DNA of 64,000 bases, from positions 1,302,001-1,366,000 of the forward strand of contig NZ_JARVRS010000001.1 in assembly GCF_030209575.1 (NCBI RefSeq), given 5' to 3'. Origin of the DNA: Leifsonia sp. fls2-241-R2A-40a (GTDB taxonomy: Bacteria > Actinomycetota > Actinomycetes > Actinomycetales > Microbacteriaceae). Made by a program: the position numbers and the translations under genes. This document shows, piece after piece, positions 41,192 to 52,804 of this stretch. How positions within the stretch are numbered: position 1 is the first letter of the stretch; each line of letters starts with the position of its first letter. The notes under the pieces were generated by a model. That model did no database searches and was not told the origin of the DNA. It saw only the letters and a program-made list of their open reading frames with translations.

Positions 41192-43721
41192 CTACGGTTT
41201 CTTCCTTCCCGACGGACTCGTCTTCCTCCGCGAGACTGGAGGATTCGAGGTCACGTTCGGTGTTCTTCGCGAGTGCGATGATCTTGTCGGACTCGGCGAA
41301 ACGTGCAAAGACGACACCCATGGTGTCACGGCCCTTGGCAGGTACCTCGGCCACGGCAGAGCGTACCACCTTGCCGCTGGCAAGAACCACAAGGACCTCG
41401 TCGTCTTCGCCGACGATGAGCGCGCCCACCAGGTCGCCCCGATCGTCGTTCAGCTTGGCCACCTTGATGCCCAGGCCGCCGCGATTCTGCAGGCGGTACT
41501 GGTCCGCAGCTGTGCGCTTCGCGTACCCGCCTTCGGTGACCACGAACACGTATCCCTCGTCCGAGACGACGGAGGCGTCGAGCAGTCGGTCCTCGCCACG
41601 GAAGTGCATTCCGATCACACCCGAAGTGGACCGCCCCATGGGACGCAGCGCCTCATCCGATGCGGTGAAGCGGATGGACATGCCCTTGCGGGAGACCAGC
41701 AGCAGGTCCGAGTCCTCCTCGACCAACAGCGCGGAGACCAGCTCGTCGCCCTCGCGCAGCTTGATCGCGATGATGCCGCCGCTGCGATTGGTGTCGTACT
41801 CGACGAGCGCGGTCTTCTTGATGAGACCGTCGCGCGTCGCGAGCACGAGGTACTTCGCGGCTTCGTAGTCGCGGATGTCGAGGATCTCTGCGATCTCCTC
41901 ACCCGGCTGCAGCGCGAGCAGGTTCGCGACGTGCTGGCCCTTCGCGTCGCGGCCGGCCTCCTGCACCTCGTACGCCTTCGCGCGGTAGACGCGTCCCTGG
42001 TTGGTGAAGAAGAGGAGCCAGTGGTGGGTCGTGGTCACGAAGAAGTGGTCGACGACGTCCTCTCCACGGAGCTGCGCGCCCTTCACTCCCTTGCCGCCGC
42101 GGTGCTGGCTGCGGTAGTTGTCGCTCCGGGTCCGCTTGATGTAGCCGCCGCGCGTGACGGTGACCACCATCTCCTCTTCGGGGATGAGGTCTTCGACGCT
42201 CATGTCGCCGTCGTAGCCGAACATGATCTCGGTGCGGCGGTCGTCTCCGAACCGATCGACGATCTCCGCGAGCTCCTCGCTGATGATCGTGCGCTGGCGC
42301 GTCGGGTCGGCGAGGATCGCGTTGTACTCGGCGATCTCCTGCTCGATCCGGTCGTGCTCCTCGATGATCTTCTGCCGCTCGAGGGCCGCGAGACGGCGGA
42401 GCTGCATCGTGAGGATGGCGTCCGCCTGGATCTCGTCGACGTCGAGCAGCCCCTTCAGACCCTCGCGCGCGTCGTCCACGGTGGCGGAGCGGCGGATCAA
42501 CGCGATGACTTCGTCGAGCGCGTCGAGCGCCTTGAGGTATCCGCGCAGGATGTGCGCACGCTCCTCGGCCTTCCGCAGGCGGAAGCGGGTGCGGCGGACG
42601 ATGACCTCGACCTGGTGGTCGACCCAGGCGACGATGAAGCCGTCGAGCGACAGCGTGCGCGGCACGTTGTCGACGATCGCCAGCATGTTCGCGCCGAAGT
42701 TCTCCTGCAGCTGAGTGTGCTTGTACAGGTTGTTGAGCACGACTTTGGCCACCGCGTCGCGCTTCAGCACGATCACCAGGCGCTGGCCGGTACGGCCCGA
42801 GGTCTCGTCGCGGATGTCGGCGATGCCGCCGATGCGTCCGTCCTTCACGAGGTCGGCGATCTTGATCGCCAGGTTGTCCGGGTTGACCTGGTACGGCAGC
42901 TCGGTGACGACCAGGCAGACGCGGCCCTGGATCTCCTCGATGTTCACGACCGCACGCATCGTGATCGAACCACGACCCGTCCGGTACGCGTCGTGGATGC
43001 CCTTGACGCCGAGGATCTGCGCGCCGGTCGGGAAGTCCGGGCCCTTGATCCGCTTGATGAGCTCCTCGAGGAGCTCCTCGCGCGGCGCATCCGGGTTCTC
43101 CAGGTACCAGAGGGCGCCTGCCGCGACCTCACGGAGGTTGTGCGGCGGGATGTTCGTGGCCATGCCGACCGCGATACCGACCGAGCCGTTCACCAGCAGG
43201 TTCGGGAAACGGCTGGGGAGCACGATCGGCTCGCGGGTGCGACCGTCGTAGTTGTCCTGGAAATCGACGGTCTCCTCGTCGATGTCGCGGACCATCTCCA
43301 GCGCGAGCGGCGCCATCTTCGTCTCGGTGTATCGCGGCGCGGCAGCCCCGTCATTGCCCGGGGAGCCGAAGTTGCCCTGGCCGAGCGCCAGCGGATACCG
43401 CAGGCTCCACGGCTGCACGAGCCGGACGAGCGCGTCGTAGATCGGCGCGTCGCCGTGGGGGTGGAACTGACCCATCACGTCGCCGATGACGCGGGTGCAC
43501 TTCGAGAACGCCTTGTCCGGTCGGTATCCCCCGTCGAACATCGTGTAGATGACCCGGCGGTGAACCGGCTTCAGCCCGTCTCGCACCTCGGGCAGCGCGC
43601 GCCCGATGATCACGCTCATCGCGTAGTCGAGGTACGACCGCTGCATCTCCGACTGCAGGTCGACCTGGTCGATCCTGCCGTGGATGCCGAAGTCCTGGCC
43701 CGTGTTGTCGTCGTCCGTCAC
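41181..43721 (-). CDS. gyrA: DNA gyrase subunit A
   Basis: Breakage-reunion subunit, 846 residues. The catalytic Tyr131 is in [11 protein letters not shown]. The quinolone-interaction region reads GDAPIYDAL (90-98), with Ala at the position of E. coli Ser83 and Pro next to it, and Asp96 in the acidic position. C-terminal beta-propeller blades include a GyrA-box-like [10 protein letters not shown] near residue 540. GTG start with GAGGGAGAG in front, 46 bp after gyrB. Introduces negative supercoils with GyrB. Confidence 0.98.
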   Translation of the reverse strand: MTDDDNTGQDFGIHGRIDQVDLQSEMQRSYLDYAMSVIIGRALPEVRDGLKPVHRRVIYTMFDGGYRPDKAFSKCTRVIGDVMGQFHPHGDAPIYDALVRLVQPWSLRYPLALGQGNFGSPGNDGAAAPRYTETKMAPLALEMVRDIDEETVDFQDNYDGRTREPIVLPSRFPNLLVNGSVGIAVGMATNIPPHNLREVAAGALWYLENPDAPREELLEELIKRIKGPDFPTGAQILGVKGIHDAYRTGRGSITMRAVVNIEEIQGRVCLVVTELPYQVNPDNLAIKIADLVKDGRIGGIADIRDETSGRTGQRLVIVLKRDAVAKVVLNNLYKHTQLQENFGANMLAIVDNVPRTLSLDGFIVAWVDHQVEVIVRRTRFRLRKAEERAHILRGYLKALDALDEVIALIRRSATVDDAREGLKGLLDVDEIQADAILTMQLRRLAALERQKIIEEHDRIEQEIAEYNAILADPTRQRTIISEELAEIVDRFGDDRRTEIMFGYDGDMSVEDLIPEEEMVVTVTRGGYIKRTRSDNYRSQHRGGKGVKGAQLRGEDVVDHFFVTTTHHWLLFFTNQGRVYRAKAYEVQEAGRDAKGQHVANLLALQPGEEIAEILDIRDYEAAKYLVLATRDGLIKKTALVEYDTNRSGGIIAIKLREGDELVSALLVEEDSDLLLVSRKGMSIRFTASDEALRPMGRSTSGVIGMHFRGEDRLLDASVVSDEGYVFVVTEGGYAKRTAADQYRLQNRGGLGIKVAKLNDDRGDLVGALIVGEDDEVLVVLASGKVVRSAVAEVPAKGRDTMGVVFARFAESDKIIALAKNTERDLESSSLAEEDESVGKEETVDEQ

Positions 43722-43767
43722 AGTCTTCTCTCCCTCGCGGATTCTCTCGTCAGCTGGCGCGTGAGCG

Positions 43768-45780
<2,013 letters not shown>

Positions 45781-45814
45781 TTAGGCTCCTGACCGCACTC
45801 AACAGTGACGTTCC

Positions 45815-45820
45815 AGTCTA
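45815..45820 (-). promoter_or_regulatory. -10 box of the gyrB-gyrA promoter
   Basis: On the minus strand TAGACT lies 41 bp upstream of the gyrB ATG; the -35 region (GCATTT at 17-18 bp) is weak, as is common for supercoiling-sensitive gyrase promoters. Confidence 0.5.
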
Positions 45821-45897
45821 CCAAGAGCCGGGCGCAGAAATGCCCGAAAACGGCCGTCTGACGCATTTTCCGCTGTGGGCCGACCTATTTTGTGTGC

Positions 45898-46389
45898 TCA
45901 GCCGTAAGTATCGCGCGGACCGCGCCCTGGAATCGACCTGGGGCCTCTTTTCCAGGAGGGGGCGTCCGGCCCCTGAAAACGGATCGACTCGATGCCGGCC
46001 TCGGGGAAGCGCTCGGCGATGTGCGCGAGGAGCTCCGAGCGCATCATCCGGAGCTGGGTCGCCCACGCCGTCGACTCGCATCGGACGACGAGGACACCAT
46101 CTGTGATCTGGTCCGGGATGGCATGCTTCGCGGTCTCCTCGCCGGCCAGTTCGCGCCATCCCTCGAGGAGGTCGGACTGCGCGAGCGCGGAGGTCCAGCC
46201 GAGCTGCGCCGCCAACGCATCGACCACGTCTCCGACGCCCCGCGGATCCCGGCCGGAGCCGAACGGCTGGCTCGCAGCCGCTCCTTCTTCGCGGCGAGGC
46301 GCCCACTTCTTTCGCGAGCCGGTCCCTGCGAACAGGGCCTTGAGTCGCAGGTAGACGGCTGACGCCTCCGTCGAGCGCTCCTCAGACAC
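45898..46389 (-). CDS. dciA: DciA-like protein (DUF721), replicative helicase loader
   Basis: A 163-residue protein of the DUF721/DciA family. The conserved region runs from about 75: GWTSALAQSDLLEGWRELAGEETAKHAIPDQITDGVLVVRCESTAWATQLRMM. In bacteria without DnaC or DnaI, DciA loads or assists DnaB helicase at oriC. The N-terminal 65 residues are charged and variable. GTG 46389 has GGAGG six bases before it and overlaps the recF stop by 8 bp. It lies between recF and gyrB as in M. tuberculosis. Confidence 0.92.
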   Translation of the reverse strand: MSEERSTEASAVYLRLKALFAGTGSRKKWAPRREEGAAASQPFGSGRDPRGVGDVVDALAAQLGWTSALAQSDLLEGWRELAGEETAKHAIPDQITDGVLVVRCESTAWATQLRMMRSELLAHIAERFPEAGIESIRFQGPDAPSWKRGPRSIPGRGPRDTYG

Positions 46390-47548
46390 CGGTCGCCTCC
46401 ACGATGGTCCCCGCATCGATGCGCACGGTGTGGGCCGTGAGCTCCGGAGGAACGTCGTCCAGCACCGCCGCCGTGATCAGCACCTGCTCGTAACCGCCTA
46501 CGGCAGTTGCAAGCATGCGTCGCCGCGCCTGGTCGAGCTCGGCGAACACGTCGTCGAGGATCAGCACAGGGTCCCCCGTCGTCGACTCGCGCCGCAGCAG
46601 TTCGGCGGAAGCCAGCTTGAGCGCCAGCGCGAACGACCACGATTCGCCATGACTGGCGTACCCCTTGGCTGGAAGGCCGTTCAGTTCGAACAGCACATCG
46701 TCACGATGCGGACCCACCAGGGTCAACCCGCGATCCAGCTCCTTCCGGCGCACGCCGGCGAGTGCCTTGCGGAAGGCCTCCGCCGTCGCGACACCGGCTG
46801 AGCCGGTCACACCATCGGCGTCAGCGTCATCATCCTCGTCGACATGGGCGCCGAAGATGGTCAGCTGGGGAAGCAGCCGAGGGTGGTGGTCGTCGCCGGC
46901 CACGGAGCGGTACGCCGCCACCAGCGGATCGCTCAGTCGTTCGACCACATCGAGCCGGGCGTCGAGAAGCTCCGAACCGAGCTGGACGAGCCGGTCATCC
47001 CAGATCTCCAGAGTCCCGAGCTGCTCCTCGCGGACGCGCGAGGCCCGAGCCGACTTCAGCAGAGTGTTGCGCTGCTTCAGCACACGCTCGTAGTCGGAGA
47101 TGATCGCCGAGAAGCGCGGATTGCGCTGGATGAGGAGCTGATCGAGGAAGCGACGGCGGATCCCCGGCTCGCCCCTGACGAGTGCGAGGTCCTCCGGGGC
47201 GAACAGCACGCTGGAGAAGTACCGCGGCAGCTCGCGCGGTTTGATCGCGCCGCGATTGACCTGCGCGCGATTCGCTGAACTGCGGTTGAGCTGCACCTCC
47301 ACGAGGAGCTCCCGGCCGTCATGCTGGATGCGCGCCCGCACGATCGCAGCGTCCGCATCCTTGCGGATCATCGCCTGATCGCTCGACACCCGATGCGACC
47401 CGAGGGTGCTCAGGTAGCCGAGCGATTCGACGAGGTTGGTCTTTCCCTGACCGTTGCGGCCGACGAACAGATTGGCGCCGGCCGCGAACGGCACCTCCGC
47501 GGTGCGGTAATTGCGGAAGTCGGTCAGAGAGAGATGTGTGACACGCAC
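46382..47548 (-). CDS. recF: RecF recombination and gap-repair ATPase
   Basis: A 388-residue SMC-like ATPase for loading RecA at single-strand gaps. N-terminus VTHLSLTDFRNY, Walker A GRNGQGKTNLVE, signature-like SHGESWSFALALK and Walker B LILDDVFAELD. A run of acidic residues (EDDDADAD) near 240 is an insertion not usual in E. coli RecF but seen in actinobacterial versions. The start is GTG 47548, 22 bp downstream of gnd. It overlaps dciA by 8 bp. Confidence 0.96.
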   Translation of the reverse strand: MRVTHLSLTDFRNYRTAEVPFAAGANLFVGRNGQGKTNLVESLGYLSTLGSHRVSSDQAMIRKDADAAIVRARIQHDGRELLVEVQLNRSSANRAQVNRGAIKPRELPRYFSSVLFAPEDLALVRGEPGIRRRFLDQLLIQRNPRFSAIISDYERVLKQRNTLLKSARASRVREEQLGTLEIWDDRLVQLGSELLDARLDVVERLSDPLVAAYRSVAGDDHHPRLLPQLTIFGAHVDEDDDADADGVTGSAGVATAEAFRKALAGVRRKELDRGLTLVGPHRDDVLFELNGLPAKGYASHGESWSFALALKLASAELLRRESTTGDPVLILDDVFAELDQARRRMLATAVGGYEQVLITAAVLDDVPPELTAHTVRIDAGTIVEATGV

Positions 47549-47570
47549 TGAGTGTTCGGGCTCAGCGTTT

Positions 47571-48458
47571 CTAGTCCACGGCCTTGACGGCGTGGCCGCC
47601 GAACTGGTTGCGCAGCGCGGCGACGGCCTTCATGGCCGGCGAGTCCTCCTGGCGGGACACGAAGCGCGCGAAGATCGAGGCGCTGATCGTCGGAACGGGG
47701 ACGGCGTTGTTCAGCGCCTCCTCGACGGTCCAGCGACCCTCTCCCGAATCCTGCACGTAGCCCTCGATGTGCTCGAACTCCGGGTCCTGCTCGAGCGCGC
47801 GCACCAGGAGGTCGAGCAGCCAGGAGCGGACGACCGTTCCGCGCTGCCACGCCTTGAACGTGCCGGTGACGTCCTTGATGATGTCCTTGCGCGTGTCCAG
47901 GAGCTCATAGCCCTCGGCGTAGGCCTGCATCAGTGCGTACTCGATGCCGTTGTGGACCATCTTGGCGTAGTGGCCGGCGCCGACCTCGCCGACGTGGACG
48001 AAGCCCTCGTCGCGCGGACCCTCCGGACGGAGAGCGTCGAACACCGGGAGCACCCGCTCCACCTGGGCGGCGGAGCCGCCGACCATCAGGCCGTAGCCGT
48101 TGTCGAGGCCCCAGATCCCACCGGAGACGCCCACATCCATGAAGTCGACGCCGCGCGGCGCCAGCATTTCGGCGTGCTTGAAGTCCTCGGTGAACTTGGA
48201 GTTGCCACCATCGATGACCAGATCACCCTTCTCGAGCAGGGGCTCGAGCTCGCGGATGACGGAATCGGTGATCTCCCCGGCGGGCACCATGACCCACACG
48301 GTGCGCGGGGCCGGCAGCGCGGCGACGAGGTCGGCCACGGTCGCGACGTCCGAGACATCGGGGTTCGTGTCGTAACCGGTGACGTCGATGCCGTTCTTCT
48401 CGAGACGGGCACGCATGTTGTTGCCCATGCGTCCGAGACCGATGAGGCCGATGTGCAT
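47571..48458 (-). CDS. gnd: 6-phosphogluconate dehydrogenase, decarboxylating, short form
   Basis: Oxidative pentose-phosphate enzyme, 295 residues. It is the short YqeC/GndA-like form rather than the 470-residue type. N-terminal dinucleotide site GLIGLGRMGNNM, then DGGNSKFTED and the substrate-site DVGVSGGIWGLDNGYGLMVGG, and HNGIEYALMQAYAEGYELL. A gnd of this type between dnaN and recF is a conserved actinobacterial arrangement. NAD preference is possible because the residue after the Rossmann beta-2 strand is Asp (YDTNP). Confidence 0.95.
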   Translation of the reverse strand: MHIGLIGLGRMGNNMRARLEKNGIDVTGYDTNPDVSDVATVADLVAALPAPRTVWVMVPAGEITDSVIRELEPLLEKGDLVIDGGNSKFTEDFKHAEMLAPRGVDFMDVGVSGGIWGLDNGYGLMVGGSAAQVERVLPVFDALRPEGPRDEGFVHVGEVGAGHYAKMVHNGIEYALMQAYAEGYELLDTRKDIIKDVTGTFKAWQRGTVVRSWLLDLLVRALEQDPEFEHIEGYVQDSGEGRWTVEEALNNAVPVPTISASIFARFVSRQEDSPAMKAVAALRNQFGGHAVKAVD

Positions 48459-48495
48459 GATGATCCTTCTTCTGTTGCTTCAGCGGCGCCGGGAA

Positions 48496-49641
48496 CTAGC
48501 GCAGGAGCAGGTTCGGCTGGAGCAGGTACTTGTAGGAGTCCGCTCCCGCCTGATCCTTGGATGTCTGACTCGTGATGAGCACAGGCCCCGGCTTGTTGGG
48601 GTTCTCGGTCTTGGTGAACGAGATGCGCACGAATTCCGAGTGCACCGCACCGAGACCATCGAGCAGGAACTGCGGCTTCAATGAAACCACCGTCTCCTGG
48701 CCAGTGAGAAGAGCGTCGATGCTCTCGGATGCCTGCGCCTGCTCCGAGCCGATCGCTTCGAGCGTCAGTCCGTCGGCGGTGAAGGTGTAGCGGAGCGCGG
48801 CCTCGCGCTCCAGCACGAGCGCGACGCGGCGGGTCGCCTCGATGAGCTCAGCGGTGTTGATGACCGCGTAGTTGTCGACCTGCTCGGGGAACAGCCGTCG
48901 GACGGGCGGGAAGTTGCCCTTGATCAGGAGCGACGTCACCGTCTTCCTGTCGGCGGTGAAGGCGATGAGCTCACGGTCGTCGCGGTTCGTGATCGAGATC
49001 GACACGTTGCCGCTGTGACCGAAGGTCTTCCCGATCTCCGTCAGGGTGCGTGCGGGCACGAGCGCGGTCACCGGTTCGCCGGCTGTCGTGCCGTTGTCCC
49101 AGTCGATCTCGCGGACCGCGACGCGATAGCGGTCCGTCGCGACCAGACCGAGCGTGTTGTTCCCGACCTCGAGCTGCACGCCGGTGATCACGGGCGTCAC
49201 GTCGTCGCGGGACGCGGCGACACCGACCTGTGCGACCGCCTGAGCGAATTCTTCGGCCGGTACGAGTCCGGCGTCAGCACTGACCTGCGGGATGCTCGGA
49301 TATTCCTCGACGGGCATGGAGAGCAGCGTGAAGTTCGCCGACCCCGCCCGCACGACGATCTTGGACTCCTCCGTGGAGAACTGCACGGGTGCGTTCGGCA
49401 GCTTGGAGGCGATCTCCGCGAGGAGACGGCCCGAGACGAGCACGCGACCCGGCTCTTCGACCTCGGCAGCGATCTCGGTCTGAGCCGAGACCTCGTAGTC
49501 GAACGATGACAGCTGAAGTCCGGTCTCGGTGGTCTCGATCAGCACACCACTCAGGATGGGCAGGGTCGTCCGCTGCGGAAGAAGCTTCACCGCGAAGGAG
49601 ACGGCCTCGCTGAACACATCCCGATTGGCTTGGAACTTCAC
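48496..49641 (-). CDS. dnaN: DNA polymerase III beta sliding clamp
   Basis: Clamp subunit, 381 residues, with three repeats of the clamp fold. Features: start KFQANRDVFSEAVSFAVKLLPQRTTLPILSGVLIE, GNFPPVRRLFPEQ in the middle and a C-terminus ending PVLITSQTSKDQAGADSYKYLLQP. GTG 49641 is the start with AGAGGTGA eight bases upstream; the open frame extends 13 codons further up but that part is not clamp-like. The gap upstream to dnaA contains DnaA boxes. Confidence 0.97.
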   Translation of the reverse strand: MKFQANRDVFSEAVSFAVKLLPQRTTLPILSGVLIETTETGLQLSSFDYEVSAQTEIAAEVEEPGRVLVSGRLLAEIASKLPNAPVQFSTEESKIVVRAGSANFTLLSMPVEEYPSIPQVSADAGLVPAEEFAQAVAQVGVAASRDDVTPVITGVQLEVGNNTLGLVATDRYRVAVREIDWDNGTTAGEPVTALVPARTLTEIGKTFGHSGNVSISITNRDDRELIAFTADRKTVTSLLIKGNFPPVRRLFPEQVDNYAVINTAELIEATRRVALVLEREAALRYTFTADGLTLEAIGSEQAQASESIDALLTGQETVVSLKPQFLLDGLGAVHSEFVRISFTKTENPNKPGPVLITSQTSKDQAGADSYKYLLQPNLLLR

Positions 49642-50056
49642 GAAGTCACCTCTGTCGGACTCACGGATAACGGACGTCACAAATCCTAGCGCCTGGCCTG
49701 TGACGCGGAAGCGGAGGGGCCGGGCTGCGCATCAGGTTGTCGTCTGCGCCCTATGAGAAGAGTTAAGAAGTAATCGTGTTAACCGCTGTGGAAACTGTGG
49801 ATAACTCGGTGGACTCCAGCCGAGCACTGGGAACTACACCCCGGTGACATGTTGATGGCCTGAGGATTCGGCCTGTTCACAACGATCGAGGGCTGGCGGT
49901 GTCGATGGTCGCTTTTCACAGGCTCGCGAATTCCGTCCCCATTAAACGTGTCGTTCTCCGGAGCCTTTCCACAAGTTATCCACACGTGTTAATAACGCTT
50001 TGTCCCCACTCTGGGGATGGATATGTGGATAAGTTCTGCGCTAGAAGTGCGTGTCG
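49642..50056. other. dnaA-dnaN intergenic region, main candidate oriC
   Basis: A 415-bp gap without genes. Perfect DnaA boxes are at 49796-49804, 49976-49984 and 50024-50032, plus weaker ones (near 49787 and 49965-49973). AT-rich tracts (AGTTAAGAAGTAATCGTGTTAA near 49761 and GTGTTAATAACG at 49987) are candidate unwinding elements. Strand switch of gene direction on both sides of dnaA supports origin location. Confidence 0.8.
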
Positions 50057-51487
50057 CTACTTGCCGTAGCGGTGATTCTGCTTGATCCGGCTGGTCAGCT
50101 CTGTGACCTGGTTGTAGATCGAGCGGCGCTCCTTCATGAGCTCGCTGATCTTCTTGTTCGCGTACATGACCGTGGTGTGGTCCCGGCCGCCGAAGAGCTG
50201 ACCGATCTTCGGGAGCGACAGGTTGGTCAGCTCGCGGCACAGGTACATCGCGATCTGGCGTGCGGTGGCGACGGCCTGCGAACGACTGGAACCATAGAGG
50301 TCGTCGACACTGAGCTTGAAGTACTCCGCCGTGTTGGTGATGATGTCCGTCGGCGCGATCACGTTGTCGTCGTCGAGCGTGATCAGGTCCTTCAGCACCG
50401 TCTGTACGAGCGGCATGTCCACCGGAGTGCGGTTCAGGCTGGCGAAGGCGGTGACGCGGATGAGCGTGCCCTCCAACTCGCGGATGTTGCTCGACACCTT
50501 CGACGCCATGAACTCGAGGATGTCGTCGGGAACCTGGATCTTCTCGCTCTGGGCCTTCTTGCGGAGGATCGCGATGCGGGTCTCGAGGTCGGGCACCTGG
50601 ACGTCGGTGATCAGGCCCCACTCGAACCGCGACCGCATCCGGTCCTCGAAGCCCGTGAGGTGCTTCGGCGGCAGGTCGGAGGTGATCACGACCTGCTTGT
50701 TGTGGTCGTGCAGCGTATTGAAGGTGTGGAAGAAGGCCTCCTGGGTCTCCACCGCGCGCTGCAGGAATTGGATGTCGTCGATCAGCAGGATGTCGATGTT
50801 GCGGTAGCGCGCCTGGAAGGAGGAGCCCCGGTTGTTGGCGATCGAGTTGATGAAGTCGTTGGTGAACTCCTCCGACGACACGTAACGCACGCGGATCCCC
50901 GGGTAGAGGCTCATCGCATAGTGGCCGATCGCGTGCAGGAGGTGGGTCTTGCCGAGCCCCGAGTCGCCGTAGATGAAGAGGGGGTTGTACGCCTTGGCCG
51001 GCGCTTCGGCCACGGCGACCGCGGCCGCGTGGGCGAAGCGGTTCGACTGACCGATGACGAAGTTGTCGAAGCTGTACTTGGCGTTGAGACGGGTGTCGCC
51101 GCCCCGCGGCGGTGCGGTGATTTCGGTGGGCGCCGGAACCATCGGAGCGACCTGCTCGGAGTAGCTCGGCGTCGGTTCGGATTCCGGCGACGGACCGGAC
51201 ATGGTCTCCTGCTGGATCTCCGGGTTGACCACGATCGCGAAGGTGTTCACCGACAGTGCATCGTCGAGGGCGCCGATCGCGTTCAGCAGCGGCAGCCGGC
51301 TGCGCTGTTCGATCATCCCGCGGGTGAACTCGTTGGGGACCTCCAGGTAGAAGGTGCCGGCCATGATGCCCTTGGGTTCCACCAGGCTGAGGAAGCCGTA
51401 GAGCTGCGGGGTGATCCGATCGTCCGTCTCGAGCTTGCCGAGCACGTCCTGCCACGCCGCAGCTATGGACTCTTCGCCGCCTGCCAT
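50057..51487 (-). CDS. dnaA: Chromosomal replication initiator DnaA
   Basis: Initiator ATPase, 476 residues. Domain I (about 1-90), a Pro/Ser/Glu-rich domain II (95-135), AAA+ domain III with Walker A GDSGLGKTHLLHA, Walker B ILLIDDIQFL and the Arg-finger region FEWGLITDVQVPDLETR, and domain IV with the DnaA-box-binding signature LPKIGQLFGGRDHTTVMYANKKI. It binds the DnaA boxes on both sides of its gene. ATG 51487; upstream 449 bp is the divergent gap to rpmH. Confidence 0.98.
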   Translation of the reverse strand: MAGGEESIAAAWQDVLGKLETDDRITPQLYGFLSLVEPKGIMAGTFYLEVPNEFTRGMIEQRSRLPLLNAIGALDDALSVNTFAIVVNPEIQQETMSGPSPESEPTPSYSEQVAPMVPAPTEITAPPRGGDTRLNAKYSFDNFVIGQSNRFAHAAAVAVAEAPAKAYNPLFIYGDSGLGKTHLLHAIGHYAMSLYPGIRVRYVSSEEFTNDFINSIANNRGSSFQARYRNIDILLIDDIQFLQRAVETQEAFFHTFNTLHDHNKQVVITSDLPPKHLTGFEDRMRSRFEWGLITDVQVPDLETRIAILRKKAQSEKIQVPDDILEFMASKVSSNIRELEGTLIRVTAFASLNRTPVDMPLVQTVLKDLITLDDDNVIAPTDIITNTAEYFKLSVDDLYGSSRSQAVATARQIAMYLCRELTNLSLPKIGQLFGGRDHTTVMYANKKISELMKERRSIYNQVTELTSRIKQNHRYGK

Positions 51488-51936
51488 CGTTCCCCGTCTT
51501 CGTCTGTATTGCGGATGCCGTCAGCCCGACGAGGGGACACGTCGACCCCCGATGACTTTCGTCGGGTTGGCGGCTTCGGATGCCGCCGGTGGGTATTCAC
51601 AGAGTTATCCACCGCTGTGTGAGAAATACCGTAGCGATCTCCGGCCAGAATTGGCATGGCCTGGGGATAACTTTCGACCTCACGGTAACTTGTCCACAGA
51701 ACCCCGATCAAATCCGATCGGGGGCATATGACGGCGCGTCGGACCGGTCTTCCCTGCCAATACCGTGCATAATCAGTGGATTTAACTCGATCGGTTTGAC
51801 CTGATCCCTGCCGAGGCCGTAGTTTTAATCAGTTGTCTGCAGCCGTTCGGGCTGCCCTGAAACTTTCCTGGCGTTCGGTGCTGGCCGATTCCTCTCGGCA
51901 CCGGCCTGTGAAGAGATCACCCACACGGAGATAGAT
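51488..51936. other. dnaA-rpmH divergent gap with DnaA boxes
   Basis: A 449-bp gap without genes. It has three one-mismatch DnaA boxes: TTATCCACC (51605-51613), TGGGGATAA (51662-51670) and TTGTCCACA (51690-51698). These suit dnaA autoregulation or a second origin half. The rpmH promoter lies at its right side. I see no small gene in it. Confidence 0.75.
51796..51825 (+). promoter_or_regulatory. Promoter of rpmH
   Basis: TTGACC (51796-51801) and TAGTTT (51820-51825) with an 18-bp spacer, 111 bp upstream of the rpmH start. A long leader is usual for rpmH in Actinobacteria. Confidence 0.6.
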
Positions 51937-52074
51937 ATGAGCAAGAGAACGTTCCAGCCGAACAACCGCAAGCGCGCGAAGACCCACGGTTTCCGCCTCC
52001 GGATGCGCACCCGCGCAGGCCGGGCGATCCTCGCGGCCCGTCGCCGCAAGGGTCGCGAGACGCTCTCGGCCTAG
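51937..52074 (+). CDS. rpmH: Ribosomal protein L34
   Basis: A 45-residue, very basic protein: [19 protein letters not shown] then [20 protein letters not shown]. This is the complete, canonical L34 of the large ribosomal subunit. ATG 51937 has GGAGATAG upstream. It is divergent from dnaA and starts the rpmH-rnpA-yidD-yidC-jag-rsmG operon; rnpA follows after 8 bp. Confidence 0.98.
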   Translation: MSKRTFQPNNRKRAKTHGFRLRMRTRAGRAILAARRRKGRETLSA

Positions 52075-52082
52075 CCGCTCCG

Positions 52083-52469
52083 GTGCTCGCGAAAGCCAAT
52101 CGCATCACGCGGGGGGCGGACTATCGGGCGACCGTGCGTCGCGGTTCTCGCTCCACCGGAGCGTCCACCGTCACGTACATCCGTCCGAACCCCGACTCCA
52201 GCGTGGTGCGATTCGGCTTTATCGTGAGCAAGTCGGTCGGCAATGCCGTCCGTCGCAACCTCGTCCGGCGCCGGCTCAAGGCGGCCGCCTACGAGCTCCT
52301 CCCCCGGTTCTCTCCTGGTTCACCGGGCGACGCGGGGGTGGATGTGGTCGTGCGTGCATTGCCAGCCTCCGCTCAAGCACCGTGGGCTAGCCTGCACGAA
52401 GAGCTTCTCCGGGCCTCGGCCCGCCTCACCAGCCGCAGTCACACCAGTAAGGGCAGCGTCAGTCCATGA
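52083..52469 (+). CDS. rnpA: Ribonuclease P protein component
   Basis: Protein subunit of RNase P, 128 residues. Assists the RNA subunit in removing 5' leaders from tRNA precursors. The signature RNLVRRRLKAA (about 58-68) and FGFIVSKSVGNAV are present; the C-terminal tail is longer than in E. coli. The start is GTG 52083, 8 bp after rpmH. Its stop overlaps the yidD ATG by 4 bp. Confidence 0.95.
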   Translation: MLAKANRITRGADYRATVRRGSRSTGASTVTYIRPNPDSSVVRFGFIVSKSVGNAVRRNLVRRRLKAAAYELLPRFSPGSPGDAGVDVVVRALPASAQAPWASLHEELLRASARLTSRSHTSKGSVSP

Positions 52470-52795
52470 ACACCGCGCTCGCAGCAGTGCTCCTCGCACC
52501 GCGGAATGCGGCCGTGCTGGTGCTGCGCGCGTATCGCGCGGTGATCTCGCCCCTCTACGGCGACGTGTGCCGGTACTACCCGTCGTGTTCCGCCTACACA
52601 CTCCAGGCCATCCAGCAGCATGGAGTGATCGTGGGCTCGTACCTCGGCATCCGACGTATCGCCCGTTGCCACCCGTGGGCGGCCGGCGGGGTCGACGACG
52701 TTCCGCCGGCGAAGGCGCCGCGGTACAGGGTCACTCCCTTCGGGTTCGTGGTCGCCGCACGCAACGACAGCTTCATCAGCCACGGAAGGGCCTAG
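52466..52795 (+). CDS. yidD: Membrane protein insertion efficiency factor YidD
   Basis: A 109-residue protein. The YidD core is complete: RAYRAVISPLYGDVCRYYPSCSAYTLQAIQQHGVIVGSYLGIRRIARCHPWAAGGVDDVP with three conserved Cys. It helps YidC insert proteins into the membrane and binds the membrane by an amphipathic N-terminal helix. ATG 52466 overlaps the rnpA stop. The 25 residues after the core are variable. Confidence 0.95.
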   Translation: MNTALAAVLLAPRNAAVLVLRAYRAVISPLYGDVCRYYPSCSAYTLQAIQQHGVIVGSYLGIRRIARCHPWAAGGVDDVPPAKAPRYRVTPFGFVVAARNDSFISHGRA

Positions 52796-52804
52796 CTACA
52801 ACAC

